Of a DNA stretch of 64,000 nt, positions 20,409 through 29,424 are shown in pieces (positions within the stretch are counted from its first letter, which is position 1; every line of letters begins with the position of its first letter). The DNA is from Croceibacterium xixiisoli (GTDB lineage: Bacteria; Pseudomonadota; Alphaproteobacteria; Sphingomonadales; Sphingomonadaceae), in contig NZ_WTYJ01000002.1 in NCBI RefSeq assembly GCF_009827305.1, positions 930,001 to 994,000 of the forward strand, given 5' to 3'. Both the position numbers and the translations under genes were made by a program. The notes beneath the pieces are model-generated. The model was not told where the DNA came from. It was given only the letters and a program-made list of their open reading frames with translations, and did no database searches.

Positions 20409-21317
20409 ATGGGCCAGGAACTCAGGATCGAAACCGTGGGCGCTACGACTGCCTGCAATCTGTGCGGTTCGCATGAACGCGAACATTTGTTCCGCAAATT
20501 CGGCTACGACCTTGTGCGTTGTCGTGGGTGCGAACTGGTGTTCGTCGGCAATCCGCCCAGCGCCGCAGAGGTGACCGGCTTCTATACGGCAGAGGCGGAT
20601 TATCACCGTGAGCTGCTCGATCCGGCTGATCCTGCCTTCACCCGCATGCGCGGCATTGCCCAGCAGCATATCAGCTTCCTGCGCCGCAGCATTTTCCAGC
20701 CCAAGGGGCTGAAGCTGCTCGACATAGGCTGTTCCAGCGGGCTCTTCCTCGATGAAGCACGCAAGGAAGGTTTTGATGTCTATGGCGCGGAACTCTCGCC
20801 TGATACTGCCGCCTTTGCGCGGCAACACTTCGGACTGAATGTTCATCCAGGTGACTGGCGTGATGCTGGTTACACAGATGGCAGCTTCGATGTGATCACC
20901 CTGTTCGATGTGATCGAACACCTGACCGATCCGCAAGCAGAGCTGGTGGCGATCAAGCGCCTGTTGAAGCCGGGCGGGCTGCTGTTGCAATCTACGCCCA
21001 ATATCGATGGGCTGTTTCCTCGGCTATCCTATCTGTTGGCCAATCGATTGGATTATTGGCCGCATCCCGAACCGCCGCATCACCTCTATCAGTTTTCGAC
21101 CAAGACGCTGTCGGCCATGACGGAAAATGCAGGCTATCAGGTGACCCGTGCGGATCAGACCCGCATCCATCTCGGCTACAGCTTTGGCACGCCGGCCAAT
21201 TGGAAGATCAGCCGCAAGCTGCTGCCCTATGCCGTGCTGTTTGCGCCTACTTCAATCGTCGGGCCGTGGATCGGGAAGGGTGACTGGCTCTACCTGGCGG
21301 CACGTGTCCCGGGCTAA
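20409..21317 (+). CDS. zinc-ribbon class I SAM-dependent methyltransferase
   Basis: A 302-aa methyltransferase with an N-terminal zinc ribbon (Cys16, Cys19, Cys38, Cys41) and a Methyltransf_23-type SAM domain: motif I LDIGCSSG at residues 104-111, then VITLFDVIEHLTDP, then LKPGGLLLQSTPN. This layout is common in enzymes that modify lipids, sugars or small metabolites; the substrate is not predictable. It stands alone downstream of the NamZ-like gene (57-bp gap). An inverted repeat follows at 21351-21377. Confidence 0.85.
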   Translation: MGQELRIETVGATTACNLCGSHEREHLFRKFGYDLVRCRGCELVFVGNPPSAAEVTGFYTAEADYHRELLDPADPAFTRMRGIAQQHISFLRRSIFQPKGLKLLDIGCSSGLFLDEARKEGFDVYGAELSPDTAAFARQHFGLNVHPGDWRDAGYTDGSFDVITLFDVIEHLTDPQAELVAIKRLLKPGGLLLQSTPNIDGLFPRLSYLLANRLDYWPHPEPPHHLYQFSTKTLSAMTENAGYQVTRADQTRIHLGYSFGTPANWKISRKLLPYAVLFAPTSIVGPWIGKGDWLYLAARVPG

Positions 21318-21350
21318 GACGGAGTTTTGCTGCGCAGCAACTGTTCCTAC

Positions 21351-21377
21351 GCGTAACTTGGGGTCATCAAGTTACGC
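21351..21377 (+). repeat. perfect 10-bp inverted repeat after the methyltransferase gene
   Basis: GCGTAACTTG (21351-21360) and CAAGTTACGC (21368-21377) pair perfectly around a 7-nt spacer. No U-tract follows, so it could be a weak terminator of the methyltransferase gene or a dyad operator for the small secreted protein gene starting at 21475. Confidence 0.45.
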
Positions 21378-21474
21378 GGCCCTCAATTGCCAATAGATCT
21401 GCTTGTTGGCGGATTTGGGCAGGCGTATGAGGACGTTTCCGTAATTTCGCGGATTCGTTTCCGGGGGGCATTTC

Positions 21475-21822
21475 ATGAACTTGAAAAAGATTTCTGTCGC
21501 CGCGTCCGTTCTGGCTGCTTTCTTTGTTGCAACGCCGGCCATGGCGGCATGCAATGATGGAAAAGATCGCCGCGTGACAATCATTAACGATACCAGCTTC
21601 ACTATCATGTACCTGTACGGGTCCAATGTCGGTGAAGATGACTGGCAGGAAGACGTGCTGGGCGACGATGTCGTTCAGCCAGGCGGCAAGGTTACTGTCA
21701 ATTTCGATGACGGCACCTGCTATTGCTATTTCGATTTCAAGGCCGTGTTTGACGACGAAAGCGAAACGATCCGCAATCGTTACAATGTGTGCACCGAATC
21801 GAGCTGGCGCATCTACGAATAA
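21475..21822 (+). CDS. small secreted protein of unknown function
   Basis: A 115-aa protein with an N-terminal signal peptide ending near AMAA. The mature part is acidic and has five cysteines and an immunoglobulin-like pattern (TIINDTSFTIMYLYGS, DDWQEDVLG, CYCYFDFKAVFDD). I recall similar small exported proteins in alphaproteobacteria with a conserved xxWxEDxLG motif, but no function is known to me. GGGGGG lies 8-13 bp before the ATG as a ribosome-binding site. Its stop is 3 bp from the stop of the convergent DUF817 gene. Confidence 0.8.
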   Translation: MNLKKISVAASVLAAFFVATPAMAACNDGKDRRVTIINDTSFTIMYLYGSNVGEDDWQEDVLGDDVVQPGGKVTVNFDDGTCYCYFDFKAVFDDESETIRNRYNVCTESSWRIYE

Positions 21823-21825
21823 TGC

Positions 21826-22680
21826 TCAGCGGGTTGGTGGCTGGGGTCGATGCACCGCAGCCACCAGCACGAATGAAATATACATCAGCAAATACCAGGC
21901 ACCGAGCTTGGCCGGCGATACCATTGCCCAGCCTTCTTCCTGATCGGGATAGGTCCAGCCGCGGGCGAAGGTGCCGAGATTTTCGGCAAACCAGATAAAC
22001 AGCGCCACCAGAAACCATCCCAGCAGCAGCGGCATCCACCGCCGTTCGCGCCATACGGTGAAATAGATCCGCGTGCGCCAGAACAGCAGTCCCATCACCG
22101 CAAACAACAGATAGCGGATGTCGGGCAACCAGTGATGGGCGAAGAAATTGATATAGATCGCCGCCGCCAGCAGCACAGTCCACCATTTCGGCGGATAGGG
22201 TTCGAAGCGGAAATCAAAAATGCGCCAGATGCGGGCGATATAGCTACCCACCGCTGCATACATGAAACCGGAAAACAGCGGCACGTCCGCGATCCGCAGC
22301 AGCGATGCCTCGGGGTAGATCCATGATCCGGCGCTGGTTTTGAACAGTTCCATCACCGTGCCCACTACATGGAACACCAGGATGACCTTCACCTCTTCCC
22401 AGGTTTCCAGCCGCAGGGCGATCATGCCGATCTGGATGGTCAGCGCCGCCAGGGTCAGGAAATCATAACGCGCCAGCGTAACATCTTCGGGATAAAACAG
22501 ATGGGTGCCGATCAGCAGCGCCAGCATCAACCCGCCAAACAGGCAGGCCCAACCCTGCTTGAAACCGAACAGGGCGAATTCATAGATCCAGCTGGCCGGG
22601 CCGGGCGGCGGCGCAAAGCCTTCCAGTCGCGCACGGATCGCCGCAAACCGGGTATGTTCGTTCCGCTCAGCGGGCGCCAT
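21826..22680 (-). CDS. DUF817 integral membrane protein
   Basis: A 284-aa protein with about eight hydrophobic segments that matches the DUF817 family. Distinctive pieces are FGFKQGWACLFGGLML near residue 38, ELFKTSAGSWIYPE near residue 112 and FAENLGTFARGWTYP near residue 238. The function of the family is unknown. Its start overlaps the stop of the serine hydrolase gene by 14 bp, indicating co-translation. Both lie downstream of parE on the minus strand. Confidence 0.85.
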   Translation of the reverse strand: MAPAERNEHTRFAAIRARLEGFAPPPGPASWIYEFALFGFKQGWACLFGGLMLALLIGTHLFYPEDVTLARYDFLTLAALTIQIGMIALRLETWEEVKVILVFHVVGTVMELFKTSAGSWIYPEASLLRIADVPLFSGFMYAAVGSYIARIWRIFDFRFEPYPPKWWTVLLAAAIYINFFAHHWLPDIRYLLFAVMGLLFWRTRIYFTVWRERRWMPLLLGWFLVALFIWFAENLGTFARGWTYPDQEEGWAMVSPAKLGAWYLLMYISFVLVAAVHRPQPPTR

Positions 22681-23965
22681 CTGCCGCGCCGTTCTGGAGC
22701 AGCATCAACCGGCGGGCCAGCTGTTCGAACACCGGCTGATCCAGCCCTGCGGCGGGATTGTTCCAGCTGGCAGACAGCGTCCACCAGGCTCCGCCCTTGT
22801 CGCGCAGCAACCAGCTGAGATTCAGCACGCCGGGCTCCGATCCGCCCTTGTACCCGATATAGTTCCAACGATCGCCCGGCAGCGGCGTCATCCCGGGATT
22901 AACCGCCAGAATGGCCAGCGCCGTGGCATCGTTCTGGTCGATCAGCTGGCCGAAAATCGCCGCAACATCGCGGGCCGAGGCAAACCATTCGACATTCAAG
23001 GCCCGTGGCCCATTGGCAAAGGCCCGCTCGATCGCATCGGTGGAAAGCGGCTCATCCGCGATCTTCGCCAGCATGCCGCGCCGCTCCGCTTCGCCTGCTG
23101 CACCATAGGCCGCCAGCCTGCCGTCCGATCCGGCCTTCAGCGCGAACATGTCCCGCGTTGTCATGAAGGGGCGATTGGCTGCCGCATGGGCACTGCCTGA
23201 CCGGGCCACCTCGGCCTCAACCGCCTCACGCCCGAGCAGATGGATCAACTGATCGGTGGCGCTGTTGTCGCTGATCGAAATCATCAACGTAGCCAATGTA
23301 TGAAGTGTCATTGGTGCGCCATCGGGCCAGTCCTGGATCATCCCGCTCGGCAGCGATTTGTGATCCAGCGGCACCACCTCATCCCAACGATGTCGTCCTT
23401 CGGCGATCGACCGGACCAGCGCGGAAAGGACATACAGCTTGAATGTCGATCCCACGGCAAAAGGCTGCTTATCCTGGATCGCCAGCAAGGGGCGTCCCCC
23501 GTTCATCGGTCCGAAATACACCCCGACATCGCCGGGCAGGGCGTGCAGTTCGGCCGTGACGGCGACCAAGCTGTCGTTCTGCGGCGTGAATTCCGTGATC
23601 CGGAAACCGGCAACCCGGTATGGTGCCTGGCTTTCCAGCTGGAACATGCCATTGCCCAGGGCCTTTTCAAACCGAAGAACGATCTTTGCCGCTCCCGGTC
23701 CGCCATCGGCTTCGGCCCGTTCAACGGCCTGCAGCCGACCGGCGCCCGCTTCCATCTGTTCGGCAAAAACGCGCAGCTGGGCCGGGGTGATCGCCGTGAC
23801 GAAATCGGGGGTGAAAACATCCTCGGCCGGTTTGCGTTGTTGCAGCACGGCGAGAATATCCTCTGCCCGCTGACGGATCCGCGCCTCTTCGCTTTGTGCC
23901 ATGGCTATCCCGGGTAGTGTGGCGGCTGCCAACGCCGCTATCGCTGTGCCGATCCGATGCAACAT
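22667..23965 (-). CDS. class A beta-lactamase-like serine hydrolase
   Basis: A 432-aa exported protein with a signal peptide ending near AMAQ. After an N-terminal domain of about 130 residues comes a penicillin-recognising fold: STFK at residues 173-176, SDN at 232-234 and a KGG in place of KTG near residue 373. These are the beta-lactamase/DD-peptidase active-site motifs, but family members are often hydrolases of unknown substrate and resistance cannot be inferred. The N-terminal part resembles small DUF3887-like domains. It lies 17 bp after parE and overlaps the DUF817 gene. Confidence 0.85.
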   Translation of the reverse strand: MLHRIGTAIAALAAATLPGIAMAQSEEARIRQRAEDILAVLQQRKPAEDVFTPDFVTAITPAQLRVFAEQMEAGAGRLQAVERAEADGGPGAAKIVLRFEKALGNGMFQLESQAPYRVAGFRITEFTPQNDSLVAVTAELHALPGDVGVYFGPMNGGRPLLAIQDKQPFAVGSTFKLYVLSALVRSIAEGRHRWDEVVPLDHKSLPSGMIQDWPDGAPMTLHTLATLMISISDNSATDQLIHLLGREAVEAEVARSGSAHAAANRPFMTTRDMFALKAGSDGRLAAYGAAGEAERRGMLAKIADEPLSTDAIERAFANGPRALNVEWFASARDVAAIFGQLIDQNDATALAILAVNPGMTPLPGDRWNYIGYKGGSEPGVLNLSWLLRDKGGAWWTLSASWNNPAAGLDQPVFEQLARRLMLLQNGAADGAR

Positions 23966-23982
23966 GGCAGCTATCCGTCGCG

Positions 23983-25959
23983 TCAGGCGTCGATCAGATC
24001 GCGATCCACTTCGCCGGCGCGGTTCTGGATAAAATTGAACCGGTGTTCCGGATTGCGCCCCATCAGCTGATCGACCAGTTCCTTCACCGCAAACCGCTTC
24101 TCATGTTCGGCGGGCAGGGTGATCCGCGTCAGCCGGCGCGTGGCCGGGTTCATCGTGGTTTCGCGCAATTCCTGCGGGTTCATTTCGCCCAGGCCCTTGA
24201 AGCGCGATACCTCGACCTTGCGGCCCTTGAATACTGTCGCCTCCAGCTCCGCGCGATGGGCATCGTCGCGGGCATAGCGGCTCTCTTTGCCGGCGACGAG
24301 GCGATAGAGCGGCGGCTGCGCCAGGAACAGATGTTCGCGCTTCACCAGCTCCGCCATTTCCTGGAAGAAAAATGTCATCAGCAGCGTGGCAATATGCGCG
24401 CCATCGACATCGGCATCGGTCATGATGATCACGCGATCATATCGCAGTTGATCGGGGTCGCAATCCTTGCGGGTACCGCAGCCCAGCGCCAGGCCCAGAT
24501 CGGCAATTTCGCTGTTGGCGCGAATCTTGTCCGCCGTTGCGCTGGCGACATTCAGGATCTTGCCGCGGATCGGCAGGATCGCCTGGGTCTTGCGGTCGCG
24601 CGCCTGTTTGGCGCTGCCACCGGCGCTGTCACCTTCGACGATGAACAGCTCGGTCTCGCCATTTCCCTCGCCCGAGCAATCGGTCAACTTGCCCGGCAGG
24701 CGCAGCTTCTTGGCATTGGTGGCGGTCTTGCGTTTGACCTCGCGTTCGGCCTTGCGGCGCAGGCGCTCGTCCATCCGCTCCATCACCGATCCGAGCAGGG
24801 CGCGGCCGCGCTCCATATTGTCGGTCAGAAAGTGGTCGAAGTGATCGCGCACCGCATTTTCCACCAACCGCGCGGCTTCGGGGCTGGTCAGGCGGTCCTT
24901 GGTCTGGCTCTGGAATTGCGGTTCGCGGATGAAGACCGACAGCATGATTTCCGATCCGGTGACGATGTCGTCAGCGGAAATATCCTTGGCCTTCTTTTGC
25001 CCGGTCAATTCGCCAAATGCGCGAATGCCCTTGGCCAGCGCTGCACGCAGGCCCTGTTCATGCGTTCCGCCATCGGGCGTCGGCACGGTGTTGCAGTACC
25101 AACTGGTGGCGCCGTCGGACCACAACGGCCAGGCCACCGCCCATTCCACACGGCCCTGTTCGTCGGGGAAATCCTGCTTGCCGGCGAAGAAGTCGCTGGT
25201 CACGCATTCGCGGTCGGCCACCTGTTCGCGCAGATGATCGGCCAGTCCGCCGGGGAACTGGAACACCGCTTCCTGGGGCACATCCTCCGTCGCTAGCGAC
25301 GGGGCGCATTTCCAGCGAATCTCGACACCGGCGTAAAGATAGGCCTTGGACCGGGCGAGGCGAAACAGGCGTGCGGGCTTGAAGCTGCGATCACCGAAGA
25401 TTTCGGGATCGGGAATGAAGCTGACGCTGGTTCCCCGCCGGTTCGGCGCTGCGCCAATCCGCGCAATCGGGCCGAGCGGCACGCCTTGCGAGAACTCCTG
25501 CGCAAACACTTCCTTGTTGCGCGCCACTTCCACCCGGGTGCTGACGGACAGGGCGTTGACCACGCTGACGCCCACACCGTGCAACCCGCCGCTGGTGGCA
25601 TAGGCCTTACCGGAAAACTTGCCGCCTGAATGCAGGGTGGTGAGGATCACCTCCAGCGTGGATTTGCCGGGAAACTTGGGATGTTCATCGATAGGCATGC
25701 CGCGGCCATTGTCTATGATGGTCAGGCGGTTGCCTTCATCCAGGATCACTTCGATCCGGCTGGCATGGCCGGCCACGGCCTCGTCCATGGAATTGTCGAG
25801 CACTTCGGCGGCCAGATGATGGTACGCCCGCTCGTCCGTGCCGCCGATATACATGCCCGGACGCCGGCGGACCGGCTCCAGCCCTTCGAGGACCTCGATG
25901 GCGGAAGCATCATAGTCGCCATCGCCAGCCGGCAGCTTGTCGAACAGATCATCGGACAT
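23983..25959 (-). CDS. parE: DNA topoisomerase IV subunit B
   Basis: ATPase subunit (658 aa) of topoisomerase IV, which decatenates daughter chromosomes together with ParC. The GHKL ATPase motifs are present (EVLDNSMDEAVAG, IIDNGRGMPID, GGLHGVGVSVVNALS), followed by the TOPRIM domain with EGDSAGGSAKQARDR and TDADVDG. It resembles ParE rather than GyrB because it lacks the GyrB insertion and has the ParE-type C-terminus ending NPEHRFNFIQNRA. I chose the ATG at 25959 over the longer frame to 25995. Confidence 0.95.
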   Translation of the reverse strand: MSDDLFDKLPAGDGDYDASAIEVLEGLEPVRRRPGMYIGGTDERAYHHLAAEVLDNSMDEAVAGHASRIEVILDEGNRLTIIDNGRGMPIDEHPKFPGKSTLEVILTTLHSGGKFSGKAYATSGGLHGVGVSVVNALSVSTRVEVARNKEVFAQEFSQGVPLGPIARIGAAPNRRGTSVSFIPDPEIFGDRSFKPARLFRLARSKAYLYAGVEIRWKCAPSLATEDVPQEAVFQFPGGLADHLREQVADRECVTSDFFAGKQDFPDEQGRVEWAVAWPLWSDGATSWYCNTVPTPDGGTHEQGLRAALAKGIRAFGELTGQKKAKDISADDIVTGSEIMLSVFIREPQFQSQTKDRLTSPEAARLVENAVRDHFDHFLTDNMERGRALLGSVMERMDERLRRKAEREVKRKTATNAKKLRLPGKLTDCSGEGNGETELFIVEGDSAGGSAKQARDRKTQAILPIRGKILNVASATADKIRANSEIADLGLALGCGTRKDCDPDQLRYDRVIIMTDADVDGAHIATLLMTFFFQEMAELVKREHLFLAQPPLYRLVAGKESRYARDDAHRAELEATVFKGRKVEVSRFKGLGEMNPQELRETTMNPATRRLTRITLPAEHEKRFAVKELVDQLMGRNPEHRFNFIQNRAGEVDRDLIDA

Positions 25960-26038
25960 CGTGCAGCTATAGGCGGCGGTGCCCGGCAGATTCAAGCGAT
26001 CCGGCGGCGTTTATCCGCCGAGATCGCCCAAGGTGAGA

Positions 26039-27199
26039 TCAATCGAACTGCGTCGGTGCCCCATCCACCACGCTGATCGCACCATTGCCAACCCGGCGCA
26101 CCTCCATCGCGCGTTCGGCAATACCGCTGCGCAGGAAACGGAACGGCCCGTCGATGCCCAGGAAGCCTTCAGGCGCGAGCATGCGGCGAACCGGCAGAGT
26201 GGTGCCCGTCTGCCATTCGCGGGCAATCCGCAGGGTCAGCAGCACGGAATCATATCCCAGCGTGGCGATCCGGTGCGGCTGTTCGCCGAACCGGGTGCGA
26301 TAGCTGGTCACGAACTGGCGGTAACGATTGTCCGATACGGCAGAAAACAGCGCACCGCGCATCGCGGGCGAAGCGGCCACGGTGGCATCACCATTCAGCA
26401 GCTCGGTCCCCAGAATCACCGGAACCGTATCAGCCGGCTTCTTCAGCGCGCCGGCGGCGCGGATCGTGTGGTTGGCGCCATCGGCAATCAGCACTGCATC
26501 ATAGCCTCCGCGTGCCTTCAGCCGATTGGCCGCGCTCACGACGGAGGTGTTGTTGCGATCATAGCGTTCGACGGCAATCAGAGTACCCTGGATGCTCATG
26601 ACCGCGCCTTCTAGCGCGTTGGCTGTCCGGTCGCCGTAATCGCCATTCGGAACCAGCGCCGCGAAGCGCCGTACACCTTGCATGGCGACATATTCGATCG
26701 AACGTTCGATCGACTGCTCGGGCACATGGCCCATCACGAACACGTCGGGCTGCGCCACCGACGTGTCGTTGGAAAAGGTGATCAGCGGAACATTAGCCGG
26801 TCGCGCTTGCGCCAGCACCGATGTCACTTCGCTGGCCATCAGCGGCCCCAGGATCAGCTTGTTGCCGTCAGCGATTGCGCTGGAGGTGGCAGATCCGACC
26901 CCAGCAGCAGTGTCATAGGTCGTAATGCGGAGGTTTTCGGCATTGGTGTCGAGGAGAGCCATGGTGGTGGCATTTGCGATGGAGCGCCCGACTTCGGCAT
27001 TCTCGCCCGACAGCGGTACCAGCAGCGCGATCCGGTGGCGTGCAGTATCTGTCGGCAACGCCGTATCGCTGGGTTCGACCGGTTTGGTCGGTTCCGGAGT
27101 CGTCGGGCCAGGGCGGCCACCATCGGGCACCACCTGACAGGCTGCGAGGCCTATTGTCAGCAAAACGGCGGCGGCTTTGCGCCTGATTGATCCGAACAT
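26039..27199 (-). CDS. LpoA-like penicillin-binding protein activator lipoprotein
   Basis: A 386-aa lipoprotein (lipobox LAAC, Cys21), followed by a Pro/Thr-rich linker and a periplasmic ligand-binding-like domain (ALLVPLSGENAEVGRSIANATTMAL near residue 58). This is the alphaproteobacterial equivalent of LpoA, which activates PBP1A from the outer membrane; activity in this group is inferred. Its position divergent from rsmI-yraN is the same synteny as lpoA in enterobacteria. I chose the ATG at 27199 because the preceding frame lacks a signal sequence. A CGGCGG/CCGCCG hairpin lies 3' of the gene at 26002-26020. Confidence 0.85.
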   Translation of the reverse strand: MFGSIRRKAAAVLLTIGLAACQVVPDGGRPGPTTPEPTKPVEPSDTALPTDTARHRIALLVPLSGENAEVGRSIANATTMALLDTNAENLRITTYDTAAGVGSATSSAIADGNKLILGPLMASEVTSVLAQARPANVPLITFSNDTSVAQPDVFVMGHVPEQSIERSIEYVAMQGVRRFAALVPNGDYGDRTANALEGAVMSIQGTLIAVERYDRNNTSVVSAANRLKARGGYDAVLIADGANHTIRAAGALKKPADTVPVILGTELLNGDATVAASPAMRGALFSAVSDNRYRQFVTSYRTRFGEQPHRIATLGYDSVLLTLRIAREWQTGTTLPVRRMLAPEGFLGIDGPFRFLRSGIAERAMEVRRVGNGAISVVDGAPTQFD

Positions 27200-27238
27200 G
27201 CTTGCCGCTCCCGTCGTGTCTGGTCCACAAGGCTTGGT

Positions 27239-28087
27239 GTGAGCGAAGCCCCCGAAAACCTGCCTCTTGCCCCAGGCCTCTACATTGTCGCGACGCCGAT
27301 TGGCAATCTCGGCGACATAACCCGTCGTGCAATCGATGTGCTGTCTCGATGCAATGTGATTGCGTGTGAAGACACACGCGTGACACACAAGCTGTTGCGT
27401 CATCTGGAAATATCCAAGCCGCTGTGGCGATACGATGATCACAGCGCTGACGTTGATCGTGACCGCCTGATCGACGCCATGACGGAAGGTGCGGTGGTGC
27501 TGGTGAGCGATGCTGGCACACCGATCGTGTCCGATCCCGGCTATCGCCTGGTTCGTGCGGCGCGCGAACGGGGAATCACCGTCACCAGCCTCCCGGGGCC
27601 CAGCGCACCGGTCATGGCCATGACGCTGTCAGGCCTGCCGAGCGACCGCTTCCTTTTCGCCGGCTTCCTGCCGCAAAAGGATATGGCACGCCGTGCTGTG
27701 CTGGAAGAACTGGGCCCGGTGCGCAGCACGCTGATCTTCTTCGAAACGGCGCCCCGGCTCGATCGATCGCTGGCTGCGATCGAGGATGTGCTGCCTGGCC
27801 GCGATGTCGCCGTGGCACGCGAACTGACCAAATTGTATGAAGAATGCCGCAGTGGCAGCCCGGCCGAATTGCGCGCGCATTACGATGCGCATCCGCCGAA
27901 AGGCGAAATCGTGCTGCTGGTCGGCCCTCCTGTGTCCGGACCGATCGATTCGCGGGACGCGGATGCTTTACTGATCGCTGCGCTGGAACACGAAAAACCG
28001 TCACAAGCCGCCGGCAGCGTGGCCAAGGCCACCGGACTCGATCGACGGACATTATACGCCCGGGCGTTGGAACTGCGCGGCGCGTGA
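27239..28087 (+). CDS. rsmI: 16S rRNA 2'-O-ribose C1402 methyltransferase
   Basis: A 282-aa TP-methylase family enzyme that methylates the ribose of C1402 in the decoding site of 16S rRNA. The motifs LYIVATPIGNLGDITRRA, ACEDTRVTHKLL and VSDAGTPIVSDPGY identify RsmI clearly. The start is a GTG at 27239, with 39 bp to the divergent lipoprotein gene, so both promoters must overlap in a very compact region. The stop overlaps the yraN GTG (GTGA at 28084-28087). Confidence 0.95.
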   Translation: MSEAPENLPLAPGLYIVATPIGNLGDITRRAIDVLSRCNVIACEDTRVTHKLLRHLEISKPLWRYDDHSADVDRDRLIDAMTEGAVVLVSDAGTPIVSDPGYRLVRAARERGITVTSLPGPSAPVMAMTLSGLPSDRFLFAGFLPQKDMARRAVLEELGPVRSTLIFFETAPRLDRSLAAIEDVLPGRDVAVARELTKLYEECRSGSPAELRAHYDAHPPKGEIVLLVGPPVSGPIDSRDADALLIAALEHEKPSQAAGSVAKATGLDRRTLYARALELRGA

Positions 28088-28434
28088 CTCGGGCTCGCGC
28101 GGAACAACGCGGGCGGCGCGGGGAGTGGTTGGCGGCATGGTGGTTGCGGCTGCATGGCTGGCGTATCCTGGCCCAGCGGGTAAAAACGGCGCGCGGTGAA
28201 ATCGATCTGGTCGTGCGTCGAGGCCAAACGGTTGCCTTTGTCGAGGTGAAATGGCGCCGACGTGAGGCCGATCGGGATGCCGCCATCGACAGTTTCCGCC
28301 TGCGCCGCGTGGCAGCTGCTGCCGAAAGTGTCGCGCCGCGGTTTGTTTCTGCTGGGGATGATCTGCGAATTGATGTGCTGCTGCTTGCGCCAGGGCACTG
28401 GCCGCGCCACATCATCAACGCCTGGCAGCCATAA
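28084..28434 (+). CDS. yraN: YraN family endonuclease-like protein
   Basis: A 116-aa protein of the YraN/UPF0102 family with a restriction endonuclease-like core. The catalytic-type motif is GEIDLVVRRGQTVAFVEVKWR. The biological role is not settled, although homologues can act as structure-specific DNases. The start GTG overlaps the rsmI stop, and the stop precedes gshB by 10 bp, so rsmI-yraN-gshB is one operon. The longer frame from 27844 lies within rsmI and is rejected. Confidence 0.88.
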   Translation: MTRARAEQRGRRGEWLAAWWLRLHGWRILAQRVKTARGEIDLVVRRGQTVAFVEVKWRRREADRDAAIDSFRLRRVAAAAESVAPRFVSAGDDLRIDVLLLAPGHWPRHIINAWQP

Positions 28435-28444
28435 GGGAACGGGA

Positions 28445-29410
28445 ATGACATTGCGTGTTGCGGTCCAGATGGACCCGCTGGAAACCATCAAGATTGCCGG
28501 CGATTCCAGCTTTGCCCTGATGCTGGCGGCTCAGGCACGCGGCCATGCGCTGTGGCAGTACGATGTCCGTTCTCTCAGCTGGGAAGCAGGACGCATTACG
28601 GCTTTCGCGCGCCCGGTTACGGTGCGCCGCGTCGAAGGTGACCATTTCGAATGGCAGGGCGAATCCGTGCGGATTGACCTGGGCAGCGATATCGATGTTG
28701 TGCTGATGCGGCAGGATCCGCCCTTCGACCTTGGTTATATCAGCGCTGCTCTGCTGCTTGATCGACTACGCGGTGAAACGCTGGTCATCAACGATCCGCG
28801 CGAAGTGATCAACGCGCCGGAAAAGATGTTCGTGCTCGATTATGCGCGCTTCATGCCACCGACGCTGGTGACGCGGCGTGTAGAAGAGGCGCGGGCGTTC
28901 CAGGCCATCCATGGGTCGGTGGTGGTCAAACCGTTGCATGGCAATGGCGGAAAGGCGATTTTTCGCGTGGAAGCCGATGGCACCAATCTCGCCGCACTGT
29001 TCGAAGTCTTCAACCAGACCTGGCCCGAACCGCATATGATTCAACCTTTTCTTCCCGAAGTGTCGGAAGGGGACAAGCGGATCGTCTTGGTCGATGGTGA
29101 ATTCGCGGGAGCGATCAATCGCAAGCCGGGGCAGGGCGAGTTCCGTTCCAACCTGGCCGTGGGCGGTTATGCGGAAGCCGCCGGCCTCACCGCGCGGGAG
29201 GAAGAAATCTGCGCCGCGCTGGCGCCGGAATTGAAACGGCGCGGGCTGGTGTTTGTCGGCATAGATGTGATCGGCGGCAAATGGCTGACCGAAATCAACG
29301 TGACCTCGCCCACCGGCATCGTGGCCATCGACCTGTTCAACGGCACCGACACCGGCGCGTTGATCTGGGATGCGATCGAGGCGCGCCAGAAGGCTGACTG
29401 CGGCAGCTGA
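28445..29410 (+). CDS. gshB: glutathione synthase
   Basis: A 321-aa ATP-grasp enzyme that joins glycine to gamma-glutamylcysteine in the last step of glutathione synthesis. The N-terminus LRVAVQMDPLETIKIAGDSSFALML, the ATP-binding region VVVKPLHGNGGKAIFR and the metal-binding EINVTSPTG are typical. AAGGGAACGGGA is a strong ribosome-binding site before the ATG at 28445. Together with cysK (14541) it points to active thiol metabolism, although the two genes are far apart here. Confidence 0.96.
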   Translation: MTLRVAVQMDPLETIKIAGDSSFALMLAAQARGHALWQYDVRSLSWEAGRITAFARPVTVRRVEGDHFEWQGESVRIDLGSDIDVVLMRQDPPFDLGYISAALLLDRLRGETLVINDPREVINAPEKMFVLDYARFMPPTLVTRRVEEARAFQAIHGSVVVKPLHGNGGKAIFRVEADGTNLAALFEVFNQTWPEPHMIQPFLPEVSEGDKRIVLVDGEFAGAINRKPGQGEFRSNLAVGGYAEAAGLTAREEEICAALAPELKRRGLVFVGIDVIGGKWLTEINVTSPTGIVAIDLFNGTDTGALIWDAIEARQKADCGS

Positions 29411-29424
29411 TCCAGTGGGACCGG

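Noticed and set aside
19170-20990. 606-codon minus-strand frame opposite the NamZ-like and methyltransferase genes
   Set aside because: It spans two real genes and the gap between them; shadow frame.
22667-23965. Acquired beta-lactamase resistance gene
   Set aside because: Base composition matches neighbours, the KTG motif is altered, there is an extra N-terminal domain, and no mobile element lies nearby.
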